Part shown: one piece after another, positions 46,700 to 59,462 of the stretch
Position numbering within the stretch: position 1 is the stretch's first letter
Layout of the letters: every line of letters starts with the position of its first letter
Assembly (NCBI GenBank): GCA_002633005.1
Contig: NMRA01000026.1
Span: 1,260,710 to 1,324,709, forward strand
DNA length: 64,000 nt
Source of the DNA: Phoronis australis
Lineage: Eukaryota > Phoronida > Phoronidae
Direction: 5' to 3'
Notes under the pieces: model-generated
Told to the model about the DNA's origin: nothing
The model's database searches: none
Seen by the model: only the letters and a program-made list of their open reading frames with translations
Program-made: the position numbers and the translations under genes

Positions 46700-49610
46700 G
46701 ATTTGTACTTATTTTATGTATTTTATTGGCATGACCGAAGCACCTGGATAAAACCATCTTTCTTGCATAAGTTACAAACGCGTCGAGGTGTCGCGAAAAT
46801 TACAAATGACTATGAACATGGATGACGGCCATGTATTTACATGTACTGTACGGCGGAACACGGGGTTGTCAATTTAATGCGTACATTATTCATTGCTTTT
46901 CAAAAGTGATAACAAGACCAAGAGCAGTAGATGCGAAATGCTGGTTTACGATATATTGTCGAAGTGAAATCTTACAACTAACGCAATGGATGATACCAGC
47001 TGGTACTTTATTGAGAGACCAAGAGCGTTCCGTTGAAATAATTTCCATGGGCGTGAAAGATGATGAATAGTAAAAAATACCAGTTTTGATATGCGCTGTT
47101 AATTTACAATAATACGGTATGGGTATCAAGCACACTACTGTGAAATAATTTCATAGGCTATTATAGATTTGTACTTTTAATCACCTTTACATGCATCATA
47201 TATTTTCCGATCTGCCCGGATCACTTTCCCAATATTTTGTAATCATACGCCCCCTCCCCTGTCCCCTACTCAGCATTTGATAGTCACTCCACTGTCAACC
47301 CCCAGAGGCGCACTCTCTTCTATAAATAAACTTCACTGATCAACAGTTCTGTATGGAAAATGAATTCAAGCAGAACTTCAGCCCCGGCTGCAACTCACTT
47401 GTGTGCTATCGCTTTGCTCGAGGCTGTCAGATACGACTAAATAAACAAACCGAACAAATAGCTGTTATTGCGCAGTCTGTTCATTTCTGATGTTGGGAAA
47501 TATTTGCGCTTTAGTGCAGTTGCGTTATTGTATTTTCTTGGGGTCGGCTCACAGGTACCGGTGACTGGCCCAGAACACCAACAACTAATCGGTGTTAATC
47601 AGTGACGATTAACAGGAACTAATAATTCATTAGAAAGGTCAAATGTAATAATTAAACGCAAGTAATAAGTTATGGTTTGACTGGAGTTTGGTTTATAGTT
47701 CCATGTGTTCATTCAGTGTAACTTACTCAACAAATGTTCATAGGGAAAACATAAGCATTTTGTGAAGAATTCAAGTTAATTCGTGTATAGACATGCTGAT
47801 TTACTCTAAAAGTAAAACATCGTAAATAGTTACATTTTCTCACCCATGCACGTTGTTGTTTTGTAAGAAATCGGATCGTCTGTGTTTCGTAAATCTCGTT
47901 CTGAAAACATGTGCTGAGTTGAAATTTGTGTTTTTTGCACATTTAAGACAAAAGTACAAAAATCGAATTACATAGATGGCATAATTGTATATCATTATAG
48001 CTTATTGTTATGTGTTTGTATAGGTTATTTTGAGAATGGTTTCCCGGATGCGTTTAATGTGACGTCAAATACTGCCAAGCCATCGGCTATTTAAACCGAG
48101 TCAGCGGAAATTACGAGTGGGATAAATCAGGGTATTTTTACTGGTAAATGTCAGAACATAAATTATTATCATTTTATCAACCGTTACCGGATGCGGCGTA
48201 ATCATGCGGCGTATTCATGCTTGCAGAAACATGCATGTTTGTGTACGAGTTGTAAGATCATTTTGACAAAAACGCAAAACTGAAAACTGGCCTTTCAGAA
48301 AGATTACAATATTATAAATACTGTAAAATTTGCATTTTTTAGTGTATACAGCTTGTTACGAAATATTTATCATACTGTATTATTTATGACCTGCAATACC
48401 AGTCTACATGTACCAGCCTTTTCACCTTATAGACTGGCTCCCCAAATGTACGTAGGCCTACCGTCTTGAAATGAAATAAATAGACTTAAAAGCAGGACAG
48501 AAAGTGGTATGTATTAATCATAATTCGACATTTATGTTAATTAAAAACGTATGCTGTAACACCGTCACATCTGGTAAATCAACTCGTACTGTACAAATCA
48601 TCTATTTCATTACCGGTACGCACTTTGAATGATGCATTCTTAGATCAAATTTCCGCCCGTATCGCCAATGACGTCACGATAAAGTGTTACGGACACGATA
48701 TGGGAGCTGAGCTGCGTGCGTTCAAAACGTAAGATATCGCCTGACATGTAAGATTTTTCGGTATACGATTTTTTCCTTTCTTCAAACATATTTGAGCGTA
48801 AACCCTTAGACCAAATTACCTTGGAATATGTATAACACGGACATATTCGCAATTTTGTAAAAGTATCACTGTTTGAACAGACTTAAAAAATGTTGGTATA
48901 TTTTCAAAATGGCTGTTTCTTTGCCGTGCGTTGGATTAACATCACTTAGTTTCACTAACGTATAGTGTTTGATTTTACTTTATTTCTGTTTCTGTTGACA
49001 AAGGACGTTATTACATCCGAAAATTTCAGTTGACCCATTCTTGTTGTTTTATTTACCTACTTAGTTTCACTGAAACAATTTAAGTATCGACTTGCGTATG
49101 TAATTCTAGCGCTTACGCAATATCATTGTAGTCACTAACACTCACATATTTCTGTCATTAGTCTTCCAATAGTATAAATCCTTTGACCTCGTCGGTGAGG
49201 CATAATTCTTAAACATATTTTTAATGATAAATGTTGAAAAACGTTATACACCAAGAGTCAAGATCTTGACACAGTAAGAGAATGTCAATGTTCTCTTGAA
49301 AGCATCGCATTACGTCTGGCCTTTCGCCATACTATACAATATTCTCATTGGGTTTTCCCATAGGGCAATTTCGCTATCGCACTTTGTCAAAAAATTAAAT
49401 CCGTACAGTGTAATCTAGTTGAACGCAAATAGAAGTGTTTGTACATGCGAACAAAATACATCTCCAAATGCAGCAATCACGTGGCGTGTTCTTGAACAAT
49501 GTTACGTTACACTTCTCGGACACTTTCAGCGTGACTACAGGGACGTAGGAAGCAGGGGTCAGGGCTAGCAGCGCATGCTCCTACTAATTTGGAGGTGTCA
49601 GAGTGAAATC
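46700..49610. other. Spacer with a promoter-like patch
   Basis: A pyrimidine-rich stretch (about 47249-47318) precedes TATAAATAAA at 47321-47330, and a 45-codon cysteine-containing frame starts at 47353. This could be a TATA promoter but no gene is recognised after it. Two TGACGTCA palindromes lie at 48060-48067 and 48669-48676. Confidence 0.35.
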
Positions 49611-49696
49611 GTGGCGACCGGCACAGACATCAGGACCAGGTAGTCCAAAAACAGTGGCGACCGTCACAGACATAGGGACCGGGCAGTCCAGAAAAG
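49611..49696 (+). repeat. Two-copy 43-bp tandem repeat
   Basis: GTGGCGACCGGCACAGACAT at 49611 recurs as GTGGCGACCGTCACAGACAT at 49654, with AGGACC and AGTCCA also conserved; a few substitutions between copies. Confidence 0.85.
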
Positions 49697-50235
49697 AAAC
49701 ACAGCGAGACGTTGTAGAAAAGATCAAGAGGACATTTGCCAACTACCAATACTGAAATTACCCTTGGGCACAACGGCCAGATTTTTATTTGGTTGGGGAT
49801 AGTTTTTGCATCATAGACGGTCTAACTGCCCTTGTAAACGTGTTCTTTAGCATACTAAAAAGATGTTATCCACAGTTTTTTTTCATAGCAAACTACTGAG
49901 TTAAGATTTTTATATTCAAGGAGACATTGCATTTATCGTTTTTGGCAAGTTAGAAAGGATTCGCTCTCTTTTGCGTGCTTTTTTGGAATTGCGTATCTTT
50001 TATGTTGAGTACCTAACGCAGAGGGTCCTGGTGCCAACATCAATTTTGTTTGATTTCCACTAATAATATCTCCTTTCGTATTTAGGTACCCCGATCCTTA
50101 CAGGAGATAGCATTCGTGGTCACGCTTTTTCTGTTTTTATATACATCCTTTCTTCTGAAGGGGACGCAATGATAAATTGACTGTCTCCCGTTTTTGCGAA
50201 ATCGTGAATTTCAACCATTTATGTTAAGAAAGGTT

Positions 50236-50292
50236 ACCTGTTGGAAGGTCACCGACCTGTTAGAAGGTCACACACCTGTTGGAAGGTCACCC
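50236..50292 (+). repeat. 19-bp tandem repeat, three copies
   Basis: ACCTGTTGGAAGGTCACCG at 50236, ACCTGTTAGAAGGTCACAC at 50255 and ACCTGTTGGAAGGTCACCC at 50274. Confidence 0.9.
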
Positions 50293-52054
50293 AATGATGT
50301 AATTAAGTGCCACTCTTTTCCATTTTTAATGATACAACTTTTCAGAGGGGGTTCCCTCTTGGAGGTGTGGAAAGGGGCAATTTTCACCTTTCTCACCCCT
50401 AAAAATCTGGCACTGTCTAGGCACTGTCTACTACTCACAAGGGAAAGTATATGAAATTTCGAACTGATCGAAAACACAGAACATGTTCACATCAACACAG
50501 CATGAGCAGCAGGACGTGCGCCACAAACAACCAACAATGTGAGATTGTACTGACAAAAATAAGGATGGAAGTTTGAAGAACTTGAAGACAACTATTTTTA
50601 AATTGCACACAGACCATAATAATGTCTTCCTGCGTCTACTCAGTTCCGATGTGATGCTATTTCCTCTCATATTTCTCCAGATTTCAAAGCCCATGATGGA
50701 AATTTCTTACTTATCTACGTTACTTTTATACTCCCTGAAGAGTTGAAGAGTCATTTTAACAACACATCTTTTGGACAACATACGCCTATTAATTACATGA
50801 AAATATTTCCTGAAAAATCAGTCATGTTCTAAACACGTAACCACGTGACGTGTTCAAGTCGAAAAGTGACCATTTCTCCTGAAATTCTTTTCAAACACGG
50901 GTACCCTAGTTTCTGTGAAATTATCAACGACCAGGCAGGGGGTCGCAAGGGCTGGCGAGAGGGAGGAATTTAAAATTTGGGACTCCCACCCCCGCAATAT
51001 GTTTCATCTTCGCACGGGCCTGGCTTGCTTTAATTTTTATGACAGAATCAGAGCGCTTTAAACATGTCATTTTTGAGAACAGTTTAGTCTTTTGTAAGAT
51101 ACCACAGGATCAACGCTGAAAGTAAACATTCGAGCATGACATACATTTAAACATTTGTATTCGAAGAATCATCGATTGTTGCCAGTGTTGATTCACACGA
51201 AATATCAAGTCATTAATAACAGTTTAACATAGCATTTGATCGGCATCATGACCTAGATTTGTCATGATTAATACAATCGTTTTAATTTTATGGTCATAAA
51301 GTGCCTTGATGTTATGTGATTCACACTACTTTGTGGCTTCGTACAAACAACCCTCATTTGACGTTATCACCAGTATCACGATCATCTCCGCTAAAAACAC
51401 GTCCATCACGAACCGCAAGCTCTTCCTTGTAAAACGCGAAAACACTTCGGAGAATTTTCGAAATCCCACACAAAATAGTACGAGTTTATCATTCGAGGAA
51501 AGGCATTCGCTCCCTTCATTTTCCTGTTTTATTTTTTATCTTCATCACGTGAGGCTGTAGTTTTATAACAAAGCATTGAGAAAACAAAAATCAGCATAGT
51601 TGCCGTTATTGTTTCGTTTTTATTAAATCTCTCTCTTGGTAAAAGATAATTCTAATTTACAGAATGAGCCGGTATCGATAATGCAACACTATCGATTTTT
51701 AATCAACTTCTGAACTCAGCTCTTTAAGTCAACGTAAACCTAAGGGATGTCCGCCTCTTTGATTCTCGGTAAAACCCACTATAATACCGGAAAAGTCCTA
51801 TATACAGCGACCATTTGCATGACCCGTGTAAACTGAGCTCTCCCTCAGAGTGTCGCAAATGTTCGCTAAAAAAACTTATTCGATAATACATATATAATCA
51901 GTTTATACTCATGTGTTTGGGAATATTGCCACTCCTTCAAATGATTTTGATGAAGGAGATGCCACAGTTCTTTCAAATGGAAAGTGTCCTTATTTTGGAA
52001 ATGAATAAGACGGTTCTTTAATTGGCTCTTTTGATTTTTTTAATATCAGCAAGT
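50293..52054. other. Gene-free spacer
   Basis: Short overlapping frames at 50194-50694 and 51306-51560, none recognised. No other structure seen. Confidence 0.45.
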
Positions 52055-52220
52055 GTTAAAGATGCCAACCATAAAATTTCTAATTCGCATTCCTGTGACT
52101 CGAGTAGGTAACGGAAATGGAATCCTGTCACATTGATGAGACCGATTTTATGAGTGAAAGGCCGATTTTCGTTTTTAGCTAGCTAAACAGGGCGAAATTC
52201 AGTTTTAAATTTGATGAATG
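52055..52220. mobile_element. Long-TIR MITE family A, copy 9 (right arm)
   Basis: Contains AGGTAACGGAAATGGAATCC, ATGAGACCGATTTTATGAG and TTTTTAGCTAGCTAAACAGG, then GCGAAATTCAG, matching the family right arm; no left arm seen. Confidence 0.6.
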
Positions 52221-52227
52221 TTCTTAA

Positions 52228-52302
52228 AATGCGTGTTTGTGTGCGTGTGTATGTGTCGAATAGTGATCCATTTCTTCATACGTATGTGCGTGTGTGTGTG
52301 TG
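52228..52302 (+). repeat. GT-rich microsatellite
   Basis: Two interrupted GT/GC tracts, GTGTTTGTGTGCGTGTGTAT and GTGCGTGTGTGTGTGTG, separated by about 35 nt. Confidence 0.85.
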
Positions 52303-52624
52303 TTATTACCGGCAATAAAAAGAAACTATTGAACAGGGTGCCTTGTCAGTCATAACAAAAAAGACATTTTGCTGAAATAATCTCTAAAATAAACGACCTA
52401 AGAACTGTTATACATATAAAACAAAGTGTAGTCTGATGATAGTGTCAGAGCAATAAGGTCGGGCAATAAAAACGATGCGGACTGTGGTTTGAAAACCTAT
52501 GGCACAAGCTATGAAAACTGAAGTTCTAGAGATTACACGGTTGTTACGGTTGGGAGATCAGTACTCTTGATTTCTTTCAGGTCGCTTCTGCATTTTAGAG
52601 CTGACCTATACTGACTGAAGTCCA

Positions 52625-52818
52625 GAGGCCTGTTCCAAGAGACTGACTTATCTAAGACAAATCTTTAATTTCGAACAATTTAAAGATAAAACTTAAACTT
52701 ATCTCAAGTCTGTTTTCAAGAAAGAGATATTAAGTTTGATTTAAGTTTTGTTTAAAATTTGACTAACTTACCGGATGTGTCAAAAATGAACTTAAGTCAG
52801 TTTCCTGGAACGGGGCCC
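52625..52818. mobile_element. MITE with GGCCTGTTCC ends
   Basis: Left end GGCCTGTTCCAAGAGACTGA then CTTA. The right end, inverted, reads GGGCCCCGTTCCAGGAAACTG then ACTTA. The interior is rich in AAGTTTGATTTAAGTTTTG-type repeats. About 190 bp, no ORF. Confidence 0.65.
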
Positions 52819-52912
52819 AGTGCCCTGTTATAGATCATTCAATCCTCGTGACATGTGCAAGCAGTTGTAATGCATCAATGAAACCATGGCAACCCAGAAT
52901 TGAGCCATTTCC

Positions 52913-53067
52913 AGTGGCGGATATAGGGGGGCAAGGGGGCCATGGCCCCCCTAAAATTCTAACAGCTACCATTCGGGAGTTTGGGTGCGAATTAGTGACT
53001 AGCACATGTGCGCAACCATGCATAGGCCCTGCCCCCCCAACTCAAAATCCCGGATCCGCCCTTGATT
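52913..53067. repeat. GGCGGATCC-ended element, copy 1
   Basis: Left GTGGCGGATATAGGGGGGCA. The right end, inverted, is AGGGCGGATCCGGGATTTTG then AGTTGGGGGG. Interior GGCCATGGCCCCCCTAAAAT and TACCATTCGGGAGTTTGGG. Related to 54169-54325 and 63727-63850. Confidence 0.65.
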
Positions 53068-54168
53068 TCTTAAACTGAAAAGCGAAGTATGAAAAAGTAT
53101 GAAAGGTTACACGATTATCTAAATGCTCACAACGGCATGGCACGACTAGATCCCCTTGCGCTATCATACCTCGCCTTCTTCAAAATTGCAGTAGTTCTCT
53201 AAAGTCTTCAAACATGACTACCTCCTGCCCTTGCACTTTACTAATTTTTCCTGCAACAGTCGTGAGAGCGGGCATTCAAACGTCATGTTTGTCTGAAGTT
53301 CTGAAAGCACTTTCGTGAAAAATTCTGCCTAAGACATTGTTGACCTTATATGAACAGCGTTTGACAGAAGGGCATTTGAAAATGACCTTCAGTTGTTATT
53401 ATGAGCTTTGTTCAATATGTTTCGGAGATTTCGGCTTGATATGAAATCTTGAAATACATTTTTGTCCACTCTGCGATCCTGATTCAGGTTTTTCGAGACG
53501 CAGCGTCCTCTGATAATGGAACCTTTGCTCACAGTATACCTGCCACCCAGCACGATGAGAAACGAACAGTTGAGCGTATGAATCGTACCTTAATGCATAG
53601 TGTCTGCATTTGAAAGCAATTCAGAAACTTTAACATCAATATTTTTTCATGCAGGATATACTGGTGCCTACTGAATATAATCCCGTAATTCAACATTCCA
53701 GGCTTGCTGAGCAATCGTAGTCAATTGGCTAGTGCGTGAGTAACTCCCTGAGCACGCTGAAGTGACAATATCGGCGAAATCAGTGTCAGCGCGGAATCGC
53801 ACCTGCACCTCCCGCGGCCGGTCACAGTCCAAAGCTTTGCCGGTGGACCTAACTCGCCCCGACAAATTCCAGAGCCTTAAGACGGTATTTACGGGCAAAG
53901 CCAACCGCTTTTATTACAATGAATAGCTGGATGACAAAAGAAAATTGGCGATTAGTATTAAAATCACCAAAACACAACAACAGATTTTGTTGTTTCATAG
54001 CTATGGCCAAATGTAATAATTTTCAAGAAGTTCATCCAAACAATAATCCCATAAAAATGCATTTTTTCTGTCGTATAACCATCAGCAATGTCCTTTTAAG
54101 TACATGTGGATTTTTGCCTCTCAGTAAATAATTTCTCTTATAAAATAATCGACGCTCAACCGAATGCA
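53068..54168. other. Gene-free spacer
   Basis: A minus-strand 78-codon frame at 53668-53904 lies in a locally GC-richer patch and is arginine-rich, but is unrecognised. Nothing else seen. Confidence 0.4.
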
Positions 54169-54325
54169 GTGACGGATTTAGAGGGGAGCCACGGGGGCTA
54201 TGCCCCCCTAAGATTCTCCCAGATTACATTTGGCAGTTCGGGGGTGCGACAGTCTGACAGTCAAAATCCTGGCAAATACTCTGCCCTGCCNCCCCCCCCA
54301 ACTCAAAATGCTGGATCCTCCCCTG
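54169..54325. repeat. GGCGGATCC-ended element, copy 2
   Basis: GTGACGGATTTAGAGGGGAG, GGCTATGCCCCCCTAAGATT and ACATTTGGCAGTTCGGGGGT, then CCCCCCCAACTCAAAATG and CTGGATCC. An N sits at the start of the C-run at 54291, showing uncertain homopolymer length. Confidence 0.65.
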
Positions 54326-54958
54326 GAACGCGTGTCGTGCACAATCGATTGTGGAAGAAAATGTAGGGTTTAGGGTTGCCCAGGTGGCCCGTACCCCCTC
54401 CCCCGTCCAGACACGGACCAAGAAAATGCTGCCGGCATGCCGTTTTAGACATCACGTGAACTGGTGAAGTGGTTAAACCCCTTGCGACATTCTAGATCTG
54501 ACAATAATAGGTATCCTCTCTCCATACAGGCTCCGCGATGTTTTTTCTGATTCCAAGTGTTCGACTGTACATTCAATTTTTGCAGTTCCCAAACATTCCC
54601 TTTTTCGGGGTCTATTTTGAAAGCTTTGTGTGTCAAGACTTTTTTGTATCTTTCATATATTTGTTCATCAACGCCATTGAGGAATTTATATCGTAATACA
54701 TCCACTATACAAGTGAGAAACGCCAACAGTCGTTGACTTCTTGGCTTATCCAAAACTTATCTCAGTGTTCACACATTTTATTTATTACTGTTGCGTACTC
54801 AAGTGTGGAGAGAACCCATGTCCTCTAGTTATACAACATCATATTAATCAGTGCTGTGTTGGCGTTATCGTTAACGCTCTGTGGAAACGACTTTATGTCT
54901 AATTTGAAGAAAAGCACAGATGTCGTCTGCGTGAGTGTAGTATGAAGCGCTGAAGGCC
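54326..54958. other. Gene-free spacer
   Basis: A 102-codon minus-strand frame at 54445-54753 is unrecognised and carries no domain I know. Confidence 0.4.
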
Positions 54959-55372
54959 GGCTTTTAAACGAGTACCTTTCTGCGCGTAAAAATGTGCTTA
55001 ATCGACATGTAGTTTTGCTTGAATCAACGCGTAGTTTTGCTTATTCAACGCGTACTTTTAGTTTTTAAACGATCATCGTCCTGCTCACTCAGGGCATTTT
55101 TGGTTAATCAACGTGTAGTTTTATCTGATCGACGCGTACCTTTAGTCAGTTCACATAGACCAGTCACGCCCGTGCTCTCAAATCTCAAAATGGCGGAAGA
55201 CTTTCTACAAATTGGGTGCATGGTAACTTTCGAAGAATTTTGCAGATTCTTATCAAGTGACCTCGTAAATGGCCATTTCGATTAAGCAAGAGTACGTGTT
55301 GATGGAGTTAAGCAAAACTACGTGCCGATTAAGAACATTTCTACGCGCACAAAGGTACTCGCTTAAAAACCA
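54959..55372. mobile_element. Foldback element with long sub-repeated arms
   Basis: Left arm (54959 to about 55045) begins GGCTTTTAAACGAGTACC. The right arm (about 55292-55372), inverted, begins GGTTTTTAAGCGAGTACC. The arms then match through TGCGCGTA, AATGT, CTTAATCG and GTAGTTTTGCTT. Both arms contain several copies of a TTGCTTAATCAACGCGTAG-like phrase. Between the arms is a 31-codon ATG frame (55190-55285, MAEDFLQIGCMVTFEEF...). The structure is that of a foldback DNA transposon; no transposase is present. Confidence 0.65.
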
Positions 55373-58300
55373 TTTGGAACTTCATAAGCATTGTGCTGCA
55401 GGTAGAGTGAAAAGCACGTGAGTCCCAGGGGTGTGCGTTCTTTGACAGTCTTCACTGAGCGTGTTGAGCCTTTTTCAACAAGGCGGTGTTTGTGTCACAA
55501 ACGACTTTTGTAGATATTGCTTTTTGGTCTCATATACATGCAGTACGTTTATTTAAATCATTGGAATGCACTGCCAGCTCGGTGGCCGTGTATGTACAGA
55601 ATTTATTATACTATTAGAACGCAGATTTCATTCTTCTTTGAGCCTGTTAATCGTGGTCATCTTCTGACCTTTTGTTGTTAGTTGTAACTACAGTAGATAA
55701 CCAAGTATTACGCAAATAATGGCCCAAAAGAATGAATCTATTTATAGTGAAAAACCGCTATAGTTTAAACCATGACCTGGTGTCAAAAAACGACTTTCTT
55801 TACAGGCGTATGATTTCCTCTCCCAAAGCAATATCATGTTTTCAACATGATTTTAAATAGCCCTTGGTTGCAATAATTAAAAACGCATGTCATTCACACT
55901 GATAATGTTGCATCGGCGGTTCAACCGCATTGGAAACTAAACCGCCGCAACAATCAAACGTAATGGACCTGATCTGAAATAATGGCGAACTGACAGTTCC
56001 TCTCAAGTTTGGAAATCATTTTGAATCTCATCAAGGAACAAGACGAGGCCGAGTTTATAAAAGGAAATAGCTTAAAATCAAGTTGTTTTGGTATGACAGA
56101 CACACGTTTATAAAAATTAACGAGCACAGGCCCGATTCCCACGCGTCGTGACAGTGGAAACCTCAACTATCAGCGGGAAAAAATATGCACTGTTTTTCTA
56201 AAATCTTCATATGACTTAAACGAACTGGAACAAGTTACTTTGAAGGGTTCACCCTGGCTTCGTAGTTAGCGTGACTATAATTTTGAGACCGAATTGTTTC
56301 GTTTCTATATTCCAAGTCACGTTTTGGCACTAAGAGAGGTACAATTTTCGTTTTCGATAATTGATTGGTCTTCCAGTTATCTCAGAGAGTTGGCGGAGAT
56401 TATAAACAGAATTTTAGCCATCCAAACCACAGTGATATGCTTCAAGTTAAATTTAAATTGCTGGTTTCCTCCCCTGAATCAATCTACGTGCAATCTCACA
56501 AAACAACCCCACAAACAAATTCTTCATTGAACTTGAAATCTAAACACATGAACCACAACATGGCGTGGCGAATAGTTTGAACCGGGTCGTCTCAGCCGTA
56601 AATCGTGGTAACACATATTATAGTAATTGCCTGGTCTCGGTAATTCAGAGTAAAGCAAATCACGCCTTTACAAATCAGACTGAAAAAAGCAATTAACAGA
56701 TTGTTTTCGTGAATCAAGTACAACCACACAATTATCGACAGTTGAATTCTGATTCGCATTTGCTGGATTTACACGCACATTCCACGTCTTGAACTGAAAA
56801 AGATAACCTGAGTACTATTTTTGTGTGTGAGTTCAAGACAATACCATTAGTACAAAGAATTAACCCAGAAAAGCAATTATCAGATAAAGGTAGCGATAAA
56901 CTATTTATCGTCAGTAAAAATGTAACAAGTCGCACTAATACAAAGTAATGAATACAAAAGGAAAATATGAGGAATTAAAGGAAACGCATGTAAACAAAGA
57001 AAGCTAAACAAAGCGTAGAAATTGAATCGATTCCATTCTATGACATCTAAAACAGAAATTATCAAGATTATGAAAACATTATAAAACATTGCAGTAATAT
57101 TCAAAATTGTGGAAACCATACAATAAAAAAATATTCTTTTTGAGCTATTAGCAAGGCAGGGATATTTTAGGACGGATCCCCGCGTCACTGGCGCAAAAAA
57201 TACTGACGCCCTATGGTTTGCTCACCTGGGATCAACTGGCGCATTTTAAATTTTTGTCGGCAAAAATGGCTAATGATTGATGTTGACTTTACGCGGTAAT
57301 AATTGCTTACCAATTGCAAAATATCTGATCTAAACAAAATGACCAGAACAACCAACTCATGATGTGATAGGGTTTCTTAGATACGTGATTGAGGTCTGTG
57401 TCTAGACCAATCACTTATAATAGCCTCAAAAAGAAATGGCAGACGACATCAAATGTGTGAAATATGTCGCTCAAGAAAGAATCTTGAATAGAAAAACGTA
57501 CAGCAAAAACTGACGTAAGTATAATAAATTACCGAACATATCAGCAAACGATTGTAAATGTGAAACTGTAAGTTGAGTTGAAAATTAAGGAATTATTTTA
57601 CGAAATACATTAGCGTCGGGCGGCGTCTTGTCCAGCGGTCAGTGTAATATAGTGTATCTGGGAAAGTCCCAAAGTAATTGAAATTTGTTAAACATATATT
57701 GCTAGAACAAAAGTTTCTCATTGACACCAATTGACAATAAAACACAGAGTAGTGCGATGTGTGTGTCTCCAGTGAAAGTCAGGTTACCAAACATGCGGGG
57801 AAAATATATCAGATAAGCGCCTCTTTTTCTCGGTCAAGCATTAGCGGGCATTTTTCGCTGGCCTGCGGTCTGCGACACATGCTGGTACGCGCTCGATTCC
57901 TGGCTGGTTTATAAAACTGAAACTGAAGTTGCTGAAGAAAATTCTCTTGGCGTATTGTCGAATGTAGTACCTATATATTCAAACTGTTAATACTGTAAAT
58001 GACTTGATACCTTGTGATTTAATTGTGAAAGTGTAGGAACAAAAATGCCAGTGGTTGGGTTTTTATAAGGGAATGAAGGAAACACGTTGCTCTATACACT
58101 ACTAGAGGACGTTAAAAACAAGTACATTTGAAGTAGAGCTCAAGCACGTAAACAATGCAATAAAACCCCATGAAAAATGAATACGTGAACGGCAGAAACA
58201 ATTTGATGACCCACAGGTCTTCAAAACTGGCTAACAGATTTGCGTCCCTGTGGGACAATTGACCCATACAACGAACCCTGCTAAGATTATCAGAATAATA

Positions 58301-58853
58301 AACCAGAGTGAACATTCGATAGGAAACTGCGTAAGAGCTGTTCACGCTCAGCAGTATAAGTGTGGCTTGTGAGCAAGTAGCGAGCATCACTATTAATTAT
58401 ACCACAGACACGCTGTAGGTGTTCGGAAGATTAGTGGTCAAGGTATTGGTCCCACGTCAGCAATTAAGGCCTTCGGCTCCATCCCACGCTATCAGCTGAA
58501 ACCACCCACAGTAGAATTTCTGCTCGTTTATCCTGACGGCATCATGTCTACAGTACGCGGGTGCGAACCTTCTAATTAAGAGTCACGATGCGTCACGAAA
58601 TTACAAAATCTTTGCGCTCCCCCACTCGAGTTTTAATTCCTCAGCTTCGCAACATCTTGCGTTCTCTCACAAACGTTTTACGTGTCTTCGCGAAATGTTA
58701 CAATGTGTGCATTACTGATCATTTTTTACTACTTCGTTAGACAGGAATCCTGCAAAGCTTCTCCTATAGTATAGAAATCGAGAATCCAACCGAAAATTAC
58801 ACGATCGAGTAGAGCATGCGCAGCGCGTGCGCACTAGGTTGGCAGAGAACTGG
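55373..58853. other. Gene-free spacer
   Basis: The minus-strand frame at 56901-57188 (95 codons) is hydrophobic but sits in A-rich DNA, which gives Phe, Leu and Ile by composition alone. No gene called. A SINE-like B box (GCTCGATTCCTGG) may be present near 57890. Confidence 0.4.
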
Positions 58854-58996
58854 GCTGGGTTGCATAAAACTTCAAAATTATCCGCTGGATAAGAATTGAT
58901 TGTTACATGACGTCAGGTGCATTGTGCAACGTGACGCATGATAATGCGACGTCATTGTTGCTATACAGTGTATAATTTTCATGCAACTAGGCCCTG
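58854..58996. mobile_element. Small MITE with GGGTTGCATAAAA ends
   Basis: Left GGGTTGCATAAAACTTCAAA then ATTATCC. The right end, inverted, reads GGGCCTAGTTGCATGAAAAT then TATAC. About 140 bp, with TGACGTCA at 58908-58915 inside and a second near-match GACGTCA at about 58947. The ends resemble MITE family C. Confidence 0.6.
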
Positions 58997-59237
58997 ATGT
59001 CTAAACATATACATGTACAGAGCCCCTAAAGACTGAGCGCACGCGCTACTGGACACCATATTGGAAGGTGCTCCTACGTAATCATACGACACAGTTACTA
59101 GCAATGTAATCAAACGGAGCGTAATGTCCGTCTCGAGATGTGTTATCTCCTAGAAATAATGGGCGGAAGAATGTGATTTTCCAGAAACGTAAAAAATGTG
59201 ATGTAATATTTACATACGTATTCTAACAATTACATGG

Positions 59238-59462
59238 CTTGTAATGACTCGATGACAAAAAAGGAAAAATTTCCAGGTCATGTATCGTTCCATAAGTAAA
59301 TAGGCTTGTGCGATAGAAATATTTTTGTGTTGTAAAATTTTGCCTAAATAATCGCTTTTGCATAAATGAAGTCAAAATAATGATAAAGAAGAAAAGAAAA
59401 AGAGCAAAATGGAAATCAAAAAAGAAAAAATCGAAACCAAAAAAGGAAAATTCTAAACCCTG
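59238..59462 (+). repeat. Dispersed 225-bp repeat, copy 1
   Basis: Matches 60653-60893 in the same orientation: GGCTTGTAATGAC, AAAAAGGAAAAATTTCC, GAAATATTTTTGTGTTGTAA, TCAAAATAATGATAAA, then an A- and G-rich tail ending CCAAAAAAGGAAAATTC and AACCCTGC. A third copy begins at about 63880. Confidence 0.75.

Noticed and set aside
47246-47490. TATA promoter driving a 45-codon peptide
   Set aside because: The ATG is only 32 nt after the TATA start, leaving no room for a normal leader, and the peptide is unrecognised; mentioned only in the spacer entry.
56901-57188. 95-codon minus-strand multi-helix membrane protein
   Set aside because: Hydrophobicity follows from A-rich plus-strand DNA; no conserved motif and no strong start context.
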